A stretch of 64,000 nucleotides of DNA from Paenibacillus lactis (GCF_017873605.1 NZ_JAGGKI010000004.1:372001-436000); one strand, 5' to 3'; positions 6,702 to 15,790 are shown, numbered from the stretch's first letter. Notes: generated by a model not told the origin, from the letters alone. Translations and numbers: made by a program.

Positions 6702-7916
6702 ATGCGACATATACCATTTATTGAAACCGAACCAATTACAAGCCCGCCTTCAACGATCTATGAACGCGGGAAGTGGTACGAAAGACGCGGATATCTTGAG
6801 GAAGCGCTTGTGAGCTTCAGGGAAGCGGCGCTATCCTCTCCATTGAATAGAGACCAAGGGGCCCAGACCGAATGGAAAGATTCGGATCTGATCTGGCTTG
6901 AGTATGGTCTATTAAGCATGCGTCTTCGTTCTTTCCAAGATGCGGAGAATGCATTTCGGACCGTTCTCTCGAAGAAGGGAGCATATGCACAGGAGGCCTT
7001 GAACCAGTGGGCTGCCCTCCTCCATGCGCAGGGATCGGCAGATTCCGATATTTACGCTTCCCTTGCGCGGGAAGCAGGAGGCTGCACGAATTCGGAAGCA
7101 ATGCTGGGCAAGGCGCTATATTATATCGGCTCCTATTCGATTGCCGCAGAATGTCTCTCGCGCCTTGACCGTTTAACCCATGAACAATGGCATATGTACA
7201 TATGCAGCCTGATCCGGAGCGACCGGATCCCCGAAGCGCTGCAGCTTATGAACCAAGGCAACCAGGCGGGTCACGGGGAAGGGCTGAATGAGCTTACGGA
7301 CCGGAAGAGCAAGCATCGGATCATTCAGCTTCTCTGTGAACGGAAGCTGAAGCGTACGCAGCTGGAAGCCAGTCTCAGCTTGACCGAGCGAATCGAATGG
7401 GCTGACATCGCGGTATCGCTCGGCATGATCGATGCGGCCGAGGAATTGCTGGCTGAATATGGCGACCATGCTTATTATGCACTGATTTGCCTGTTATATC
7501 AGGAAGGATATAAGTCGCTTGCAGCGGCAAAAATCCATGCGCTCGAAGAACTGCCCCTGCAGGACCCGGGCCTGTACAGCACCGATCTGATTTTCGTAGC
7601 GGCAGAGCGTCTGTACGACCAAGGCTCCTATGAAGAGTCCGCGAAATTATTCGCGCAGCTTCGCAGCCATCGGCCCTCATATACTGCGGCAAGATTCGGC
7701 GAAGCGGCCTGTTATTTGCAGTCCACCCTGATCTCGCTCTCCGGAAGGCTGGAAAGAGTGTATGCTTCGGCTGAAGCCAGAACAGAAATCGAGGCATATC
7801 TGGGCAAAATTAATGCGGCCCTGCACGTGGTCGAGAGCACGGGGTGGCACACGTCCTGGTCCCCGGCACAGCAACGGAACGACCCCTTTGAGACTGAACG
7901 CTCGCTGGTCAATTAG
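6702..7916 (+). CDS. Tetratricopeptide-repeat protein of unknown function
   Basis: The 404-residue product starts at ATG 6702 after TTGGGAGG. It is helical throughout, with TPR-like units (YERGKWYERRGYLEEALVSF near residue 25; LYDQGSYEESAKLFAQL near 310) and no signal peptide, so it is a cytoplasmic scaffold or adaptor. No catalytic motif is visible. It stands alone between mciZ and a strong terminator. The specific role is unknown. Confidence 0.8.
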   Translation: MRHIPFIETEPITSPPSTIYERGKWYERRGYLEEALVSFREAALSSPLNRDQGAQTEWKDSDLIWLEYGLLSMRLRSFQDAENAFRTVLSKKGAYAQEALNQWAALLHAQGSADSDIYASLAREAGGCTNSEAMLGKALYYIGSYSIAAECLSRLDRLTHEQWHMYICSLIRSDRIPEALQLMNQGNQAGHGEGLNELTDRKSKHRIIQLLCERKLKRTQLEASLSLTERIEWADIAVSLGMIDAAEELLAEYGDHAYYALICLLYQEGYKSLAAAKIHALEELPLQDPGLYSTDLIFVAAERLYDQGSYEESAKLFAQLRSHRPSYTAARFGEAACYLQSTLISLSGRLERVYASAEARTEIEAYLGKINAALHVVESTGWHTSWSPAQQRNDPFETERSLVN

Positions 7917-8007
7917 CGCTCATGTAAAGACTTCCTTCGCTCGAAAGAAGCTCTGAAATATAAAAACGCTCCACGCTCCTTGAGTCGAGTCGATGAGAGC
8001 ATTATAA

Positions 8008-8042
8008 AAAGTCCGCAGCGGGTGATGCCCGCTGCGGACTTT
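8008..8042. terminator. Strong bidirectional terminator
   Basis: AAAGTCCGCAGCGG pairs with CCGCTGCGGACTTT around a short GTGATGC loop, A-rich on the left and T-rich on the right. It serves both the TPR gene and the convergent M20 peptidase gene. Confidence 0.9.
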
Positions 8043-8049
8043 ATTGGTA

Positions 8050-9177
8050 TTAGGATTTTACTGTTTCTTGCACGATGGCCACAACAATCTGTGCGGCTTT
8101 TTCCAAGTCCTCGGCCTTAATCCGTTCCTTGGTTGTATGAATGTCGCGATACCCGATCGCCAGATTTACGGTCGGAATGCCGAGTCCGTTGAAGATGTTG
8201 GCATCACTGCCTCCTCCGGACGTAAAGGTATCCGCCTGCATGCCAAGCCCGCGGATCGCCCGCTGCGCAAGCTGCACGACTGCATCATGCTCATTAAAGC
8301 TATATGCGGGATACACAATTTCGCTAATAAACTCGCAATTTGCATTGTACTCCCGAACCGTGGTTTCAAGCGCTTCGCGCATATCGCCAACTTGCTTATC
8401 CACCTTCTCCTGCACGATGCTTCTCGCTTCGGCGTCGATCTCCACGTAATCGCACACGATGTTGGTAGCTCCGCCGCCTTGGAATTTGCCGATGTTCGCT
8501 GTCGTTTCTTTATCGATGCGCCCGAGCTTCATTTTGGATATCGCTTTGGAGGCGACTTGGATGGCACTGATGCCATCCTCCGGATTCACGCCGGCATGCG
8601 CCGATTTCCCCTTAATAATCATCTTGATCTTTGCTTGGGTCGGAGCGGCAACGACGATGGAACCCAGCTCTCCGTTTGAATCGAGCGCAAACCCCATCTC
8701 TGCTTCCAGGTATTTCGGATCGAGCGCACGAGCGCCGACCAAACCGGATTCCTCGCCGACGGTGATGACGAATTGAATCTGGCCATGCGGAATCTTGTTC
8801 TCCTGGATCACCCGGATCCCTTCGAGTAAAGCGGCGATTCCGGCCTTATCGTCCGCGCCGAGAATCGTCGTCCCGTCACTGCGAATCCAGCCGTCTTCCC
8901 CGAGCGTCGGCTTAATTCCCCGGCCGGGTGTAACGGTATCCATATGGCAGGTAAACAGTACCTTCGGCGCTTTCTCCGCGCCTTCCGCCTTCCAGGTTAT
9001 GATGAGGTTGCCTGCTCCGTGCCCGGTCTTATCCTTTGCGTCGTCTTCAACGACCTCGAGGCCAAGGCTTCCGAACTTTTCCTTTAATACGCCGGATATC
9101 GCCTCTTCATGCTTCGTTTCGCTGTCCACCTGAACCAGTTCCATAAACTCTTGAATGATTCGTTCTCTTGAGATCAC
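8050..9177 (-). CDS. M20 family metallopeptidase (PepT/YqjE-like)
   Basis: The 375-residue product starts at GTG 9177 after GAGGGAAG; the upstream 39 codons would overlap the divergent promoter. It has the M20 zinc-ligand pattern: TCHMDTV, GADDKAG, GEESG (catalytic Glu) and a C-terminal HTTKE, with an internal dimerisation domain (IKGKSAHAGVNPEDG). It resembles tripeptide aminopeptidase and B. subtilis YqjE, and the family removes N-terminal residues from small peptides in the cytoplasm. The exact substrate is unknown. It is divergent from the Prli42-type microprotein gene. Confidence 0.9.
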   Translation of the reverse strand: MISRERIIQEFMELVQVDSETKHEEAISGVLKEKFGSLGLEVVEDDAKDKTGHGAGNLIITWKAEGAEKAPKVLFTCHMDTVTPGRGIKPTLGEDGWIRSDGTTILGADDKAGIAALLEGIRVIQENKIPHGQIQFVITVGEESGLVGARALDPKYLEAEMGFALDSNGELGSIVVAAPTQAKIKMIIKGKSAHAGVNPEDGISAIQVASKAISKMKLGRIDKETTANIGKFQGGGATNIVCDYVEIDAEARSIVQEKVDKQVGDMREALETTVREYNANCEFISEIVYPAYSFNEHDAVVQLAQRAIRGLGMQADTFTSGGGSDANIFNGLGIPTVNLAIGYRDIHTTKERIKAEDLEKAAQIVVAIVQETVKS

Positions 9178-9223
9178 TGGACTTCCCTCTCTTTCGCAGT
9201 TACGATACAATGGACTTATAGCC

Positions 9224-9251
9224 TTCCAAACGGAATAAATGCTGCTATAAT
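9224..9251 (+). promoter_or_regulatory. Promoter of the Prli42-type gene
   Basis: TATAAT at 9246-9251 with TTCCAA 16 bp upstream, within the divergent region before the microprotein. Confidence 0.5.
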
Positions 9252-9288
9252 GATGTACATCATTAAACTTTTTCAAAGGAGCTGCACC

Positions 9289-9390
9289 ATGCAACGTAAA
9301 AAATGGTTTCGAGTTTTTATCTATCTCATGCTGATCGCCATGATCGGATCCACGCTGCTTATTGTCCTGGAGCCCCTTCTTTTACGTTAA
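9289..9390 (+). CDS. prli42: Stressosome-associated membrane miniprotein, Prli42 type (33 residues)
   Basis: AAAGGAG lies 7 nt before ATG 9289. The product is one basic N-terminus (MQRKKWFR) plus a single transmembrane helix (FIYLMLIAMIGSTLLIVL), matching the layout and the YLMLIAM-x-STL core of Prli42. In Listeria, Prli42 tethers the stressosome RsbR to the membrane. The gene is divergent from the M20 peptidase and convergent with lipB, 8 nt from its stop. No rsb genes are in the window. The family call rests on remembered sequence pattern. Confidence 0.8.
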   Translation: MQRKKWFRVFIYLMLIAMIGSTLLIVLEPLLLR

Positions 9391-9398
9391 GCGACAGC

Positions 9399-10094
9399 TT
9401 ATGTCCAGACTTTATCCGGCCAATGCGCCTTATAGGAAAATACCTTGGTGAAGTAGGGCACGATCTCCCGCGCTACTTCCTCGACTTCGAAGGTGCGGCC
9501 GGTGCAATCCTCCAGCGATGTCACGCCATATTCCTGAATCCCGCACGGAATGATTCCCGTGAAGCCGGATTCGGCGATGCCCGCTTTAATGTTAAAAGCG
9601 AAGCCGTGGCTCGTGACAAATCCCCGGTCATGCCGGCGCTTGTTGAATTTCACGCCGATCGCGCATATTTTGCGGTCGCCGACCCACACGCCCGTATACT
9701 CCGGCTTGCGGCCTGCTTCGATTTGGTGCGCGGCCAAATAATCGATAATGACCTGCTCCACGCTGCGGAGGAATCCGTGCAAATCCAGCCCCTTGCCGCC
9801 TTCAAGCACTAAGAGCGGATACCCGACCAGCTGTCCGGGTCCATGATATGTAATATCCCCGCCACGATCGATCTCGAACAGGCCAATGCCCTTCTTCTCC
9901 AGCTCTTCCTTGCTGAGCAGCAAATGCTCCGGATGACGCTGCGAGCCTATCGTATAGGTAGGCGGATGTTGGAGGAGCATCAGGCTTTCGTGACGCTCCC
10001 CTTTGTCGATTTCCGCTACATGGAGCTTTTGCAGCTCCCAGGCCATGCCGTAATCGAGCATCGGCGTGTACGAGACATTTAACGGTTTCGTCAT
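9399..10094 (-). CDS. lipB: Octanoyl-[acyl-carrier-protein]:protein octanoyltransferase
   Basis: The 231-residue LipB protein starts at ATG 10094 after GAAGGGTGAG. Signature stretches are RGGDITYHGPGQLVGYP, the VGDRKICAIGVK lysine region and IIPCGI with the acyl-carrying cysteine. LipB moves octanoate from ACP to lipoyl domains such as that of the E2 protein encoded just upstream. B. subtilis uses LipM/LipL instead, so a LipB gene beside the bkd operon is worth noting. It follows bkdB by 137 bp. Confidence 0.94.
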   Translation of the reverse strand: MTKPLNVSYTPMLDYGMAWELQKLHVAEIDKGERHESLMLLQHPPTYTIGSQRHPEHLLLSKEELEKKGIGLFEIDRGGDITYHGPGQLVGYPLLVLEGGKGLDLHGFLRSVEQVIIDYLAAHQIEAGRKPEYTGVWVGDRKICAIGVKFNKRRHDRGFVTSHGFAFNIKAGIAESGFTGIIPCGIQEYGVTSLEDCTGRTFEVEEVAREIVPYFTKVFSYKAHWPDKVWT

Positions 10095-10153
10095 TGTGCT
10101 CACCCTTCTCTCCACTGGGGTCCAATATCCGAATGAATGCCATGATCACAACA

Positions 10154-10175
10154 GCCCGTGAGCATATGCACGGGC
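10154..10175 (-). terminator. Possible terminator or attenuator between bkdB and lipB
   Basis: GCCCGTG / CACGGGC form a perfect 7-bp stem with an 8-nt loop. The minus-strand tail (TGTTGTGATC) is only moderately T-rich, so termination may be partial. Confidence 0.4.
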
Positions 10176-10231
10176 GTTTACAGGTGTTGCTTAGTCGATT
10201 TACAGATGTTACCACCAAGAATTGTTCCAAC

Positions 10232-11626
10232 TCAGTACAGCTTCGTATCCAGGCTGAAGCTCTCCAGGTTGTCCTTAACCCGCTGCAGGAACCGGCCGCA
10301 GATGACGCCGTCCAAAATGCGGTGATCCAATGACAGACACAGGTTCGCCATGGAACGGACTGCGATCATATCATTGATCACGACCGGTTTCTTCACGATC
10401 GATTCGAACGTCAGGATCGCTGCCTGCGGATAGTTAATAATCGGGTAAGAAAGGATGGAGCCGAAGGAGCCCGTATTGTTTACCGTAAAGGTACCGCCCT
10501 GCATGTCATCGAGAGTCAGCTTGCCTTCGCGGGTCTTGCGCGCAAGCTCGTCGATCTCTCTGGCAAGGCCGGCGATATTCTTCTGGTCAGCGCGTTGGAT
10601 AACCGGTGTAAGCACCGAATCCTCCGTACCTACGGCCAGCGACAGATTGATATCCCGTTTGACAACGATTTTATCGACAGCCCAGAAGGAATTCATGATC
10701 GGGTAATCCTTGATCGCATTGACAACCGCCTTCAGCAGGAATGCCAGATAGGTGAGATTGACCCCTTCCTTCCGTTTGAATTCATCCTTCAGTTTGTTCC
10801 GCAGCAGCACGACGTTGGTCACATCCACCTCGATCATGGTCCAGGCATGCGGGATTTCGGTGACGCTTTGGCGCATATTTCTCGCAATCGCATTACGAAT
10901 CGGCGTAACATCAATAAAATATTCCGAGCGCCCGTTTTCCATGCCTTCCACTTCGATGGTCGGGATCTTCGGCGTTTCGGTCAAGTGAAGCCCGGAATGA
11001 CGCACATCCGGGATGGGCGTTCCGGGCGGCGGCGTCGGTGCGGCAGGCGTCTGGCGCTGCATGCCTTCGAACGGCGAAGCTGATCGTTGTGCCGCCGTCT
11101 CGGCTTCATTCGAGACCATGCCGGAAGCTGCGGTTGCGGCAGCAGCCGGTCGTCCCTGCCCGATATAGGCCAGAACGTCTTTACGTGTAATTCTGCCGCC
11201 CATTCCGGTGCCTTGTACCTGGTTTAAATCAATTTGGTGCTCTGCCGCCAGGCTTTGAACCGCAGGAGAGTACCGGTGACGCATGGATTCTCCTTCCGCC
11301 GAAACCGTACGGCTTGGGGAAGCCTGTGCGGGATAGCCCGAAGGCTGAGCGGATGGCGTACGCTCCGGAGCAGCCGCGGTAGCGATCCGGCAAATAACTT
11401 CACCTACGTTCACCGTTTGGCCTTCCTGTGCCAACCATTCTCCCATCACGCCATCCATCGTCGACGGAATCTCGGCATTCACTTTATCCGTGATGACTTC
11501 GCAGATCGGTTCATACTGCTCGATCGGATCCCCCGGCTTCTTTAACCACTTGGCAATCGTTGCGGAAACTAGGGATTCCGCGAGCTGAGGCATCGCAACA
11601 TCGGTTAATTTCTGATTATCGGACAT
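10232..11626 (-). CDS. bkdB: Branched-chain 2-oxoacid dehydrogenase E2 (dihydrolipoyl acyltransferase)
   Basis: The 464-residue product starts at ATG 11626, 8 nt after AGGGAG. Order: lipoyl domain with lipoylated Lys48 (ITDKVNAEIP), an Ala/Pro-rich linker, a peripheral subunit-binding domain (SPAVQSLAAEHQIDLNQVQG), a second flexible linker and a catalytic domain ending with the HxxxDG motif (LDHRILDG). It transfers branched acyl groups to CoA, supplying primers for branched-chain fatty acids. Last of four bkd genes; lipB, which helps load its lipoyl arm, follows. Confidence 0.94.
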   Translation of the reverse strand: MSDNQKLTDVAMPQLAESLVSATIAKWLKKPGDPIEQYEPICEVITDKVNAEIPSTMDGVMGEWLAQEGQTVNVGEVICRIATAAAPERTPSAQPSGYPAQASPSRTVSAEGESMRHRYSPAVQSLAAEHQIDLNQVQGTGMGGRITRKDVLAYIGQGRPAAAATAASGMVSNEAETAAQRSASPFEGMQRQTPAAPTPPPGTPIPDVRHSGLHLTETPKIPTIEVEGMENGRSEYFIDVTPIRNAIARNMRQSVTEIPHAWTMIEVDVTNVVLLRNKLKDEFKRKEGVNLTYLAFLLKAVVNAIKDYPIMNSFWAVDKIVVKRDINLSLAVGTEDSVLTPVIQRADQKNIAGLAREIDELARKTREGKLTLDDMQGGTFTVNNTGSFGSILSYPIINYPQAAILTFESIVKKPVVINDMIAVRSMANLCLSLDHRILDGVICGRFLQRVKDNLESFSLDTKLY

Positions 11627-11644
11627 GCTCACAACTCCCTGTTC

Positions 11645-12631
11645 TTAGTAAAGCGCCAGCTGACGCATGGATTCTTTGACTTTATCTTTGTTCAGCATAA
11701 AAAACTTCTCCATCGGCGGACTGATCGGCATCGCCGGCACATCCGGACCGCATAAACGCATAATCGGCGCATCCAGATCGTACAGACAGTGCTCGGCAAT
11801 GATCGCCGCTACTTCAGCGCCAACACCGCCGGTTTTGTTGTCCTCATGCACGATCAGCACTTTCCCCGTCTGACGGGCCGCATCCATAATCGCCTGCTGA
11901 TCCAGCGGCTGCAAGGTGCGCAAATCGAGCACGTGGGCGGTGATGCCCTCTTCCTTCTCCAACTCCTCGGCAGCCTGCATCACGAAGTGCAGCGGCTGAC
12001 TATAGCCGATCACCGTAATGTCGGCCCCTTCCCGAAGCAGATTCGCCTTCCCGATCGGTACGACGTAATCGTCATCCGGAACCTCGCCCTTGATCAGCTT
12101 ATAGCACTTTTTATTCTCGAAGAACAGGACCGGATCCGGATCGCGTACCGCTGCCTTCAGCAATCCCTTCGCATCATACGCCGAGAAAGGGGCGACGATC
12201 TTAAGGCCCGGTGTCCCGACGAATATCGATTCCGGACACTGGGAATGGTACAGGCCGCCGAAGATTCCTCCTCCGATCGGCGCCCGGATAACCACGGGAC
12301 AGCTCCAGTCGTTATTCGAGCGGTAACGGATTTTGGCTGCTTCACTGATGATCTGGTTGGTCGCGGGAAGCATGAAATCCGAGTACTGCATCTCCGCGAT
12401 CGGCTTCATGCCGTACATGGCGGCTCCGATGGCTACGCCGGCGATCGCCGATTCCGAGAGCGGGGTATCCATCACGCGCATTTCTCCGAACTGTTCCATC
12501 AGGCCTTTCGTTGTGGTGAAGACGCCGCCCTTAACGCCAACGTCCTCGCCCAGCACGAATACCGATTCATCCCGCTGCATCTCTTCCTTCATTGCAAGTC
12601 GAATGGCATCAATATACTCCATTACCGCCAT
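11645..12631 (-). CDS. bkdAB: Branched-chain 2-oxoacid dehydrogenase E1 beta subunit
   Basis: The 328-residue product is a complete transketolase-like E1 beta chain, with EYIDAIRLAM at the start, GEDVG near residue 30, QYSDFMLPATNQ, and a C-terminal transketolase domain (IVHEDNKTGGVGAEVAA). With E1 alpha it decarboxylates 2-oxoisovalerate, 2-oxoisocaproate and 2-oxo-3-methylvalerate. It overlaps the E1 alpha gene by 10 nt, consistent with coupled 1:1 synthesis. Confidence 0.95.
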   Translation of the reverse strand: MAVMEYIDAIRLAMKEEMQRDESVFVLGEDVGVKGGVFTTTKGLMEQFGEMRVMDTPLSESAIAGVAIGAAMYGMKPIAEMQYSDFMLPATNQIISEAAKIRYRSNNDWSCPVVIRAPIGGGIFGGLYHSQCPESIFVGTPGLKIVAPFSAYDAKGLLKAAVRDPDPVLFFENKKCYKLIKGEVPDDDYVVPIGKANLLREGADITVIGYSQPLHFVMQAAEELEKEEGITAHVLDLRTLQPLDQQAIMDAARQTGKVLIVHEDNKTGGVGAEVAAIIAEHCLYDLDAPIMRLCGPDVPAMPISPPMEKFFMLNKDKVKESMRQLALY

Positions 12632-13662
12632 GCTTGAGCCCCTCCTTCATCACTGGCATATACGTGAAGAAGCGTATCTTCCGGCTTAGGGAATGGCGCA
12701 TTGTCTGCGGATTCGGTCGCTTCTTTAATTTCCAGATTCAATTGTGCAATAAGATCCTGATCCCGCGCTTCATCCCATAATCCGCAATCGATCAGATAAT
12801 TCTTGAACCGGACCACGCCGTCTTTCTTCCAGTTCTCTTCGACTTCCTCTTTCGTCCGATAAGCCAAATCGTTATCGGAGGTGGAATGCGGAGACAGACG
12901 ATACATCATCGACTCGATCAGTGTCGGCCCTTCGCCGCGGATCGCCCGCTCACGCGCTTCCTTAACTGCTGCATATACAGCTAGCGCATCATTGCCGTCT
13001 ACCCGAATGCCCGGGAAACCATATCCCAGCGCACGGTCGCTCACTTTGCCGCTGAGCTGCTTGTGAATCGGAACCGAAATCGCGTACTGATTATTCTCGC
13101 ACATCAAAATAACAGGTAGCTTATGGACGCCGGCAAAGTTGCAGCCCTCATGGAAATCTCCCTGGTTGCTCGAACCTTCGCCAAACGTAACAAACGTAAC
13201 AAAATCCTTCTTCTGCATCTTAGCAGCCAGCGCGATGCCTACCGCATGCGGAACCTGCGTTGTGACCGGGCTGGACCCTGTCACGATACGCAGCCGCTTG
13301 CTCCCGAAATGCCCGGGCATTTGCCGGCCGCCGCTGTTCGGATCCTCCGCCTTGGCAAATGCCGACAGCATGAGCTCTCGCGGTGTCATGCCTACAGCCA
13401 TCACAAATCCGTAATCGCGGTAGTATGGCAGGAAATAATCCTTCTCCCGGTCGAGGGCAAAAGCCGCAGCGACCTGACAAGCCTCCTGTCCGATCCCGGA
13501 TACGTGAAAATTAATTTTGCCGGCACGCTGCAGCAGCAGGTTGCGCTCATCGAACTTGCGCGCCAGCACCATATATTTGTACATGTCCAGAACCTGTCCG
13601 TCTGTAAGCCCAAGCTGTTCATGCCGATTGGTCTTCGAAGTCATCGTTTCTTGTTCTTTCAT
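12622..13662 (-). CDS. bkdAA: Branched-chain 2-oxoacid dehydrogenase E1 alpha subunit
   Basis: The 346-residue thiamine-diphosphate-binding subunit carries the TPP/Mg motif FGEGSSNQGDFHEG...CENNQYAIS and a phosphorylation-loop-like YRLSPHSTSDND. The start has AAAGGAGGGATCTCC. A 173-nt gap with its own candidate -10 (13777-13782 on the minus strand) separates it from lpdV, so alpha, beta and E2 may be transcribed partly independently of lpdV. No SigmaL -24/-12 promoter or BkdR gene is seen nearby, unlike B. subtilis. Confidence 0.95.
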   Translation of the reverse strand: MKEQETMTSKTNRHEQLGLTDGQVLDMYKYMVLARKFDERNLLLQRAGKINFHVSGIGQEACQVAAAFALDREKDYFLPYYRDYGFVMAVGMTPRELMLSAFAKAEDPNSGGRQMPGHFGSKRLRIVTGSSPVTTQVPHAVGIALAAKMQKKDFVTFVTFGEGSSNQGDFHEGCNFAGVHKLPVILMCENNQYAISVPIHKQLSGKVSDRALGYGFPGIRVDGNDALAVYAAVKEARERAIRGEGPTLIESMMYRLSPHSTSDNDLAYRTKEEVEENWKKDGVVRFKNYLIDCGLWDEARDQDLIAQLNLEIKEATESADNAPFPKPEDTLLHVYASDEGGAQAWR

Positions 13663-13701
13663 GGAGATCCCTCCTTTATCATGAGCCTCGCCCTCCAGGA
13701 T

Positions 13702-13717
13702 CGGTGCAGTCGCACCG
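13702..13717 (-). promoter_or_regulatory. Hairpin in the bkdAA leader
   Basis: CGGTGC / GCACCG around an AGTC loop gives a compact 6-bp hairpin about 40 nt before the bkdAA start. There is no T run, so it is more likely an mRNA-stability or processing element between lpdV and bkdAA than a terminator. Confidence 0.4.
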
Positions 13718-13835
13718 TCAACAGTAGCATATCAGAGCAAGTATTAAAACCTGGTACTAAGACTTGGCTTAATGTTATTATAATCCCTTTTTAACCAAAA
13801 AGAAATGAGGGATTCCACAAAGAATGCCTTTAGGC

Positions 13836-15257
13836 CTATAAACCGATCGATTTTCCGTCCACGGCCAGCATCGCTTCGCCTATGATTTCCGACAAAGACG
13901 GGTGCGCATGAACCGCTGCTCCTACTTCCCAAGGCGTGGCATCCAGCACCTGCGCAAGTGCCGCTTCCCCGATCAGCTCCGTAACGTGCGGACCGATCAT
14001 ATGCACGCCCAAAATATCCTGCGTCTCCTGATCGGCGATCACTTTTACAAAGCCTTCCTGCGTCCCGTTGACCAGCGCTTTGCCGATCGCGGAGAATGGA
14101 AACTTGCCGACCTTGACCGCATGCCCGCGATCCCGGGCTTCCTTCTCCGTAAGGCCAACGCTGGCCGCCTCAGGACGGGAATAAATGCAGCGCGGAATCC
14201 ACTCTTTGCGATAAGTCATATGGGCCTCGCCTGCCAGATGATTCACGGCCGTGATCCCCTCATGGCTGGCGGCATGTGCAAGCTGAAGACCGCCAATGCA
14301 GTCGCCGATCGCATAAATATGCGGTTCGGTCGTCTGCATGTTCGCATTCACGGCAATGACTCCGTTCTCCACGCGGACATCGGTATTCTCCAGGCCGATC
14401 TGGTCGGTATTGCCAACCCTTCCTACGGACATCAAAAGCTTGTCGGCTGTCAGCGTCCTGCTCTCGCCGTCATGCTCGAGCATAATCGTAACGCGTCCTT
14501 CTTGAACCTCGCAGGTTTCGATCAGCAGCTTGGCGCCTGTCAGGATGTTGACGCCCCTTCCGGCAAGCTGCTTCTTAAGCTCCCGTCCGATCTCTTCATC
14601 CTCCGCTGGCACAAGATGCGTCGCCGCCTCGACCACGGTGACGTTCACGCCGAAATCATTCAGCATCGAGGCCCATTCCACGCCGATAACGCCGCCTCCG
14701 ACAATGATGATGGATTCAGGGAGCTCCTCCATCTGGAGTGCATGGTCGCTGGTCAGGATATGTACGCCGTCCGGCTCAAGCCCGGGCAGATGACGTGGTC
14801 TGGAACCGGTGGCAATAATCAGATGGGTTGGAACGACCGTCTCCATCTCGCCGTCCGGAAGCTCCACAGCTACCGCCCCGCTCCGCGGCGAGAAGATGGA
14901 AGGCCCGATGACTCTCCCTTTTCCTTGGACCACGGTAATTTTATTTTTCCGCATCAAATATTGAACGCCTTGATACAGTTTATGAACGATGCCTTCTTTC
15001 CTCTGCTGCACTTTGCCAAACGATAAACGGACGCCGTCTGACTCGATGCCGTAACGCTCGCTATCCTTCATCTCTGCAAATAGCTCGGCGCTCCGAAGCA
15101 AGGCTTTACTCGGAATACATCCGCGATGCAGGCAGGTTCCTCCGAGCTTGTCCTGTTCAATGATGACCACATTTTTTCCAAGCTGGGCCGCCCGGATGGC
15201 TGCAACATATCCTCCGGTCCCCCCGCCAAGTATCGCTACATCACATGTAATTGCCAC
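13836..15257 (-). CDS. lpdV: Dihydrolipoyl dehydrogenase (E3) of the branched-chain complex
   Basis: The 473-residue product starts at GTG 15257 after TTGGAGGTG. FAD-binding GGGTGGY near the N-terminus, the redox-active disulfide GGTCLHRGCIPSK, the NAD-binding GGGVIGVEWA and the C-terminal dimer interface with HAHPSLSE (catalytic His/Glu) are all present. It reoxidises the dihydrolipoyl arm of E2 using NAD+. First gene of the operon; a TACAAT -10 lies at 15294-15299 on the minus strand. Confidence 0.95.
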   Translation of the reverse strand: MAITCDVAILGGGTGGYVAAIRAAQLGKNVVIIEQDKLGGTCLHRGCIPSKALLRSAELFAEMKDSERYGIESDGVRLSFGKVQQRKEGIVHKLYQGVQYLMRKNKITVVQGKGRVIGPSIFSPRSGAVAVELPDGEMETVVPTHLIIATGSRPRHLPGLEPDGVHILTSDHALQMEELPESIIIVGGGVIGVEWASMLNDFGVNVTVVEAATHLVPAEDEEIGRELKKQLAGRGVNILTGAKLLIETCEVQEGRVTIMLEHDGESRTLTADKLLMSVGRVGNTDQIGLENTDVRVENGVIAVNANMQTTEPHIYAIGDCIGGLQLAHAASHEGITAVNHLAGEAHMTYRKEWIPRCIYSRPEAASVGLTEKEARDRGHAVKVGKFPFSAIGKALVNGTQEGFVKVIADQETQDILGVHMIGPHVTELIGEAALAQVLDATPWEVGAAVHAHPSLSEIIGEAMLAVDGKSIGL

Positions 15258-15344
15258 AATCGGCACCTCCAACATAAGTCCAGTTTCTCTCTCATTGTAC
15301 TCTCTTTTTAGCTGAACACAAAATCGAAAGACACCTAAACCAAA

Positions 15345-15373
15345 TAGACATCTCCTATGGAAAAAGGTATGAT
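15345..15373 (+). promoter_or_regulatory. Promoter of the DUF2627 gene
   Basis: TAGACA and TATGAT spaced 17 bp, each one mismatch from SigmaA consensus, 43 bp before the start codon. Confidence 0.65.
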
Positions 15374-15415
15374 AAACGATAGAACTTTACATCAGTCTCA
15401 GGAAGGAATCTCCTT

Positions 15416-15721
15416 ATGAAAATGATTATTTCCCGGTTTATCGCCATTCTTATATTGGTCGTTCCCGGCTTTATGGCGATGAAAGGCTTCTTAATGATGA
15501 AAGATGCGGTGTTCCTATATATCGCCGTCCATGGAGATGATCGCGTGACCAATCCCTCCTTCGGCTGGCTTCCATTCCTTGGCGGTCTTGCGCTTTTTGT
15601 AATCGGCATCGGCTTTCTTGGCGGCTGGATTCTGTTTCGTGACCGTAAGCGGAATTATGTCGGCCCCCGGTTTAAGAAGAAGCGTTCCGCACCGAAGCCG
15701 GGAACCTCATCCGGAAGCTGA
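15416..15721 (+). CDS. DUF2627 small membrane protein (YqzF-like)
   Basis: The 101-residue product has two hydrophobic segments (FIAILILVVPGFMAM and LGGLALFVIGIGFLGGWILF) and a very basic C-terminus (RDRKRNYVGPRFKKKRS), giving a cytoplasmic tail. A YqzF homologue sits in the bkd neighbourhood in Bacillus too. Ribosome binding site AGGAAGG. Function unknown. It is divergent from lpdV and followed by a strong terminator. Confidence 0.8.
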   Translation: MKMIISRFIAILILVVPGFMAMKGFLMMKDAVFLYIAVHGDDRVTNPSFGWLPFLGGLALFVIGIGFLGGWILFRDRKRNYVGPRFKKKRSAPKPGTSSGS

Positions 15722-15742
15722 CGGAAGGCATGGTCCACTGAG

Positions 15743-15790
15743 AAAAGGGGATGTCCTTGAGATCTATCAGATCTTTCGGGCATCCCCTTT
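15743..15790 (+). terminator. Terminator after the DUF2627 gene
   Basis: AAAGGGGATG / CATCCCCTTT outer stem encloses an inner AGATCT / AGATCT palindrome; A-rich 5' and T-rich 3' flanks. Confidence 0.8.

Noticed and set aside
13700..13800. Sigma-54 promoter before bkdAA
   Set aside because: A GG and a GC lie near each other but 11 bp apart rather than 10, and other consensus bases are missing.
13801..13835. Hairpin GCCT/AGGC after lpdV as a terminator
   Set aside because: The loop would be only two bases and no T run follows.
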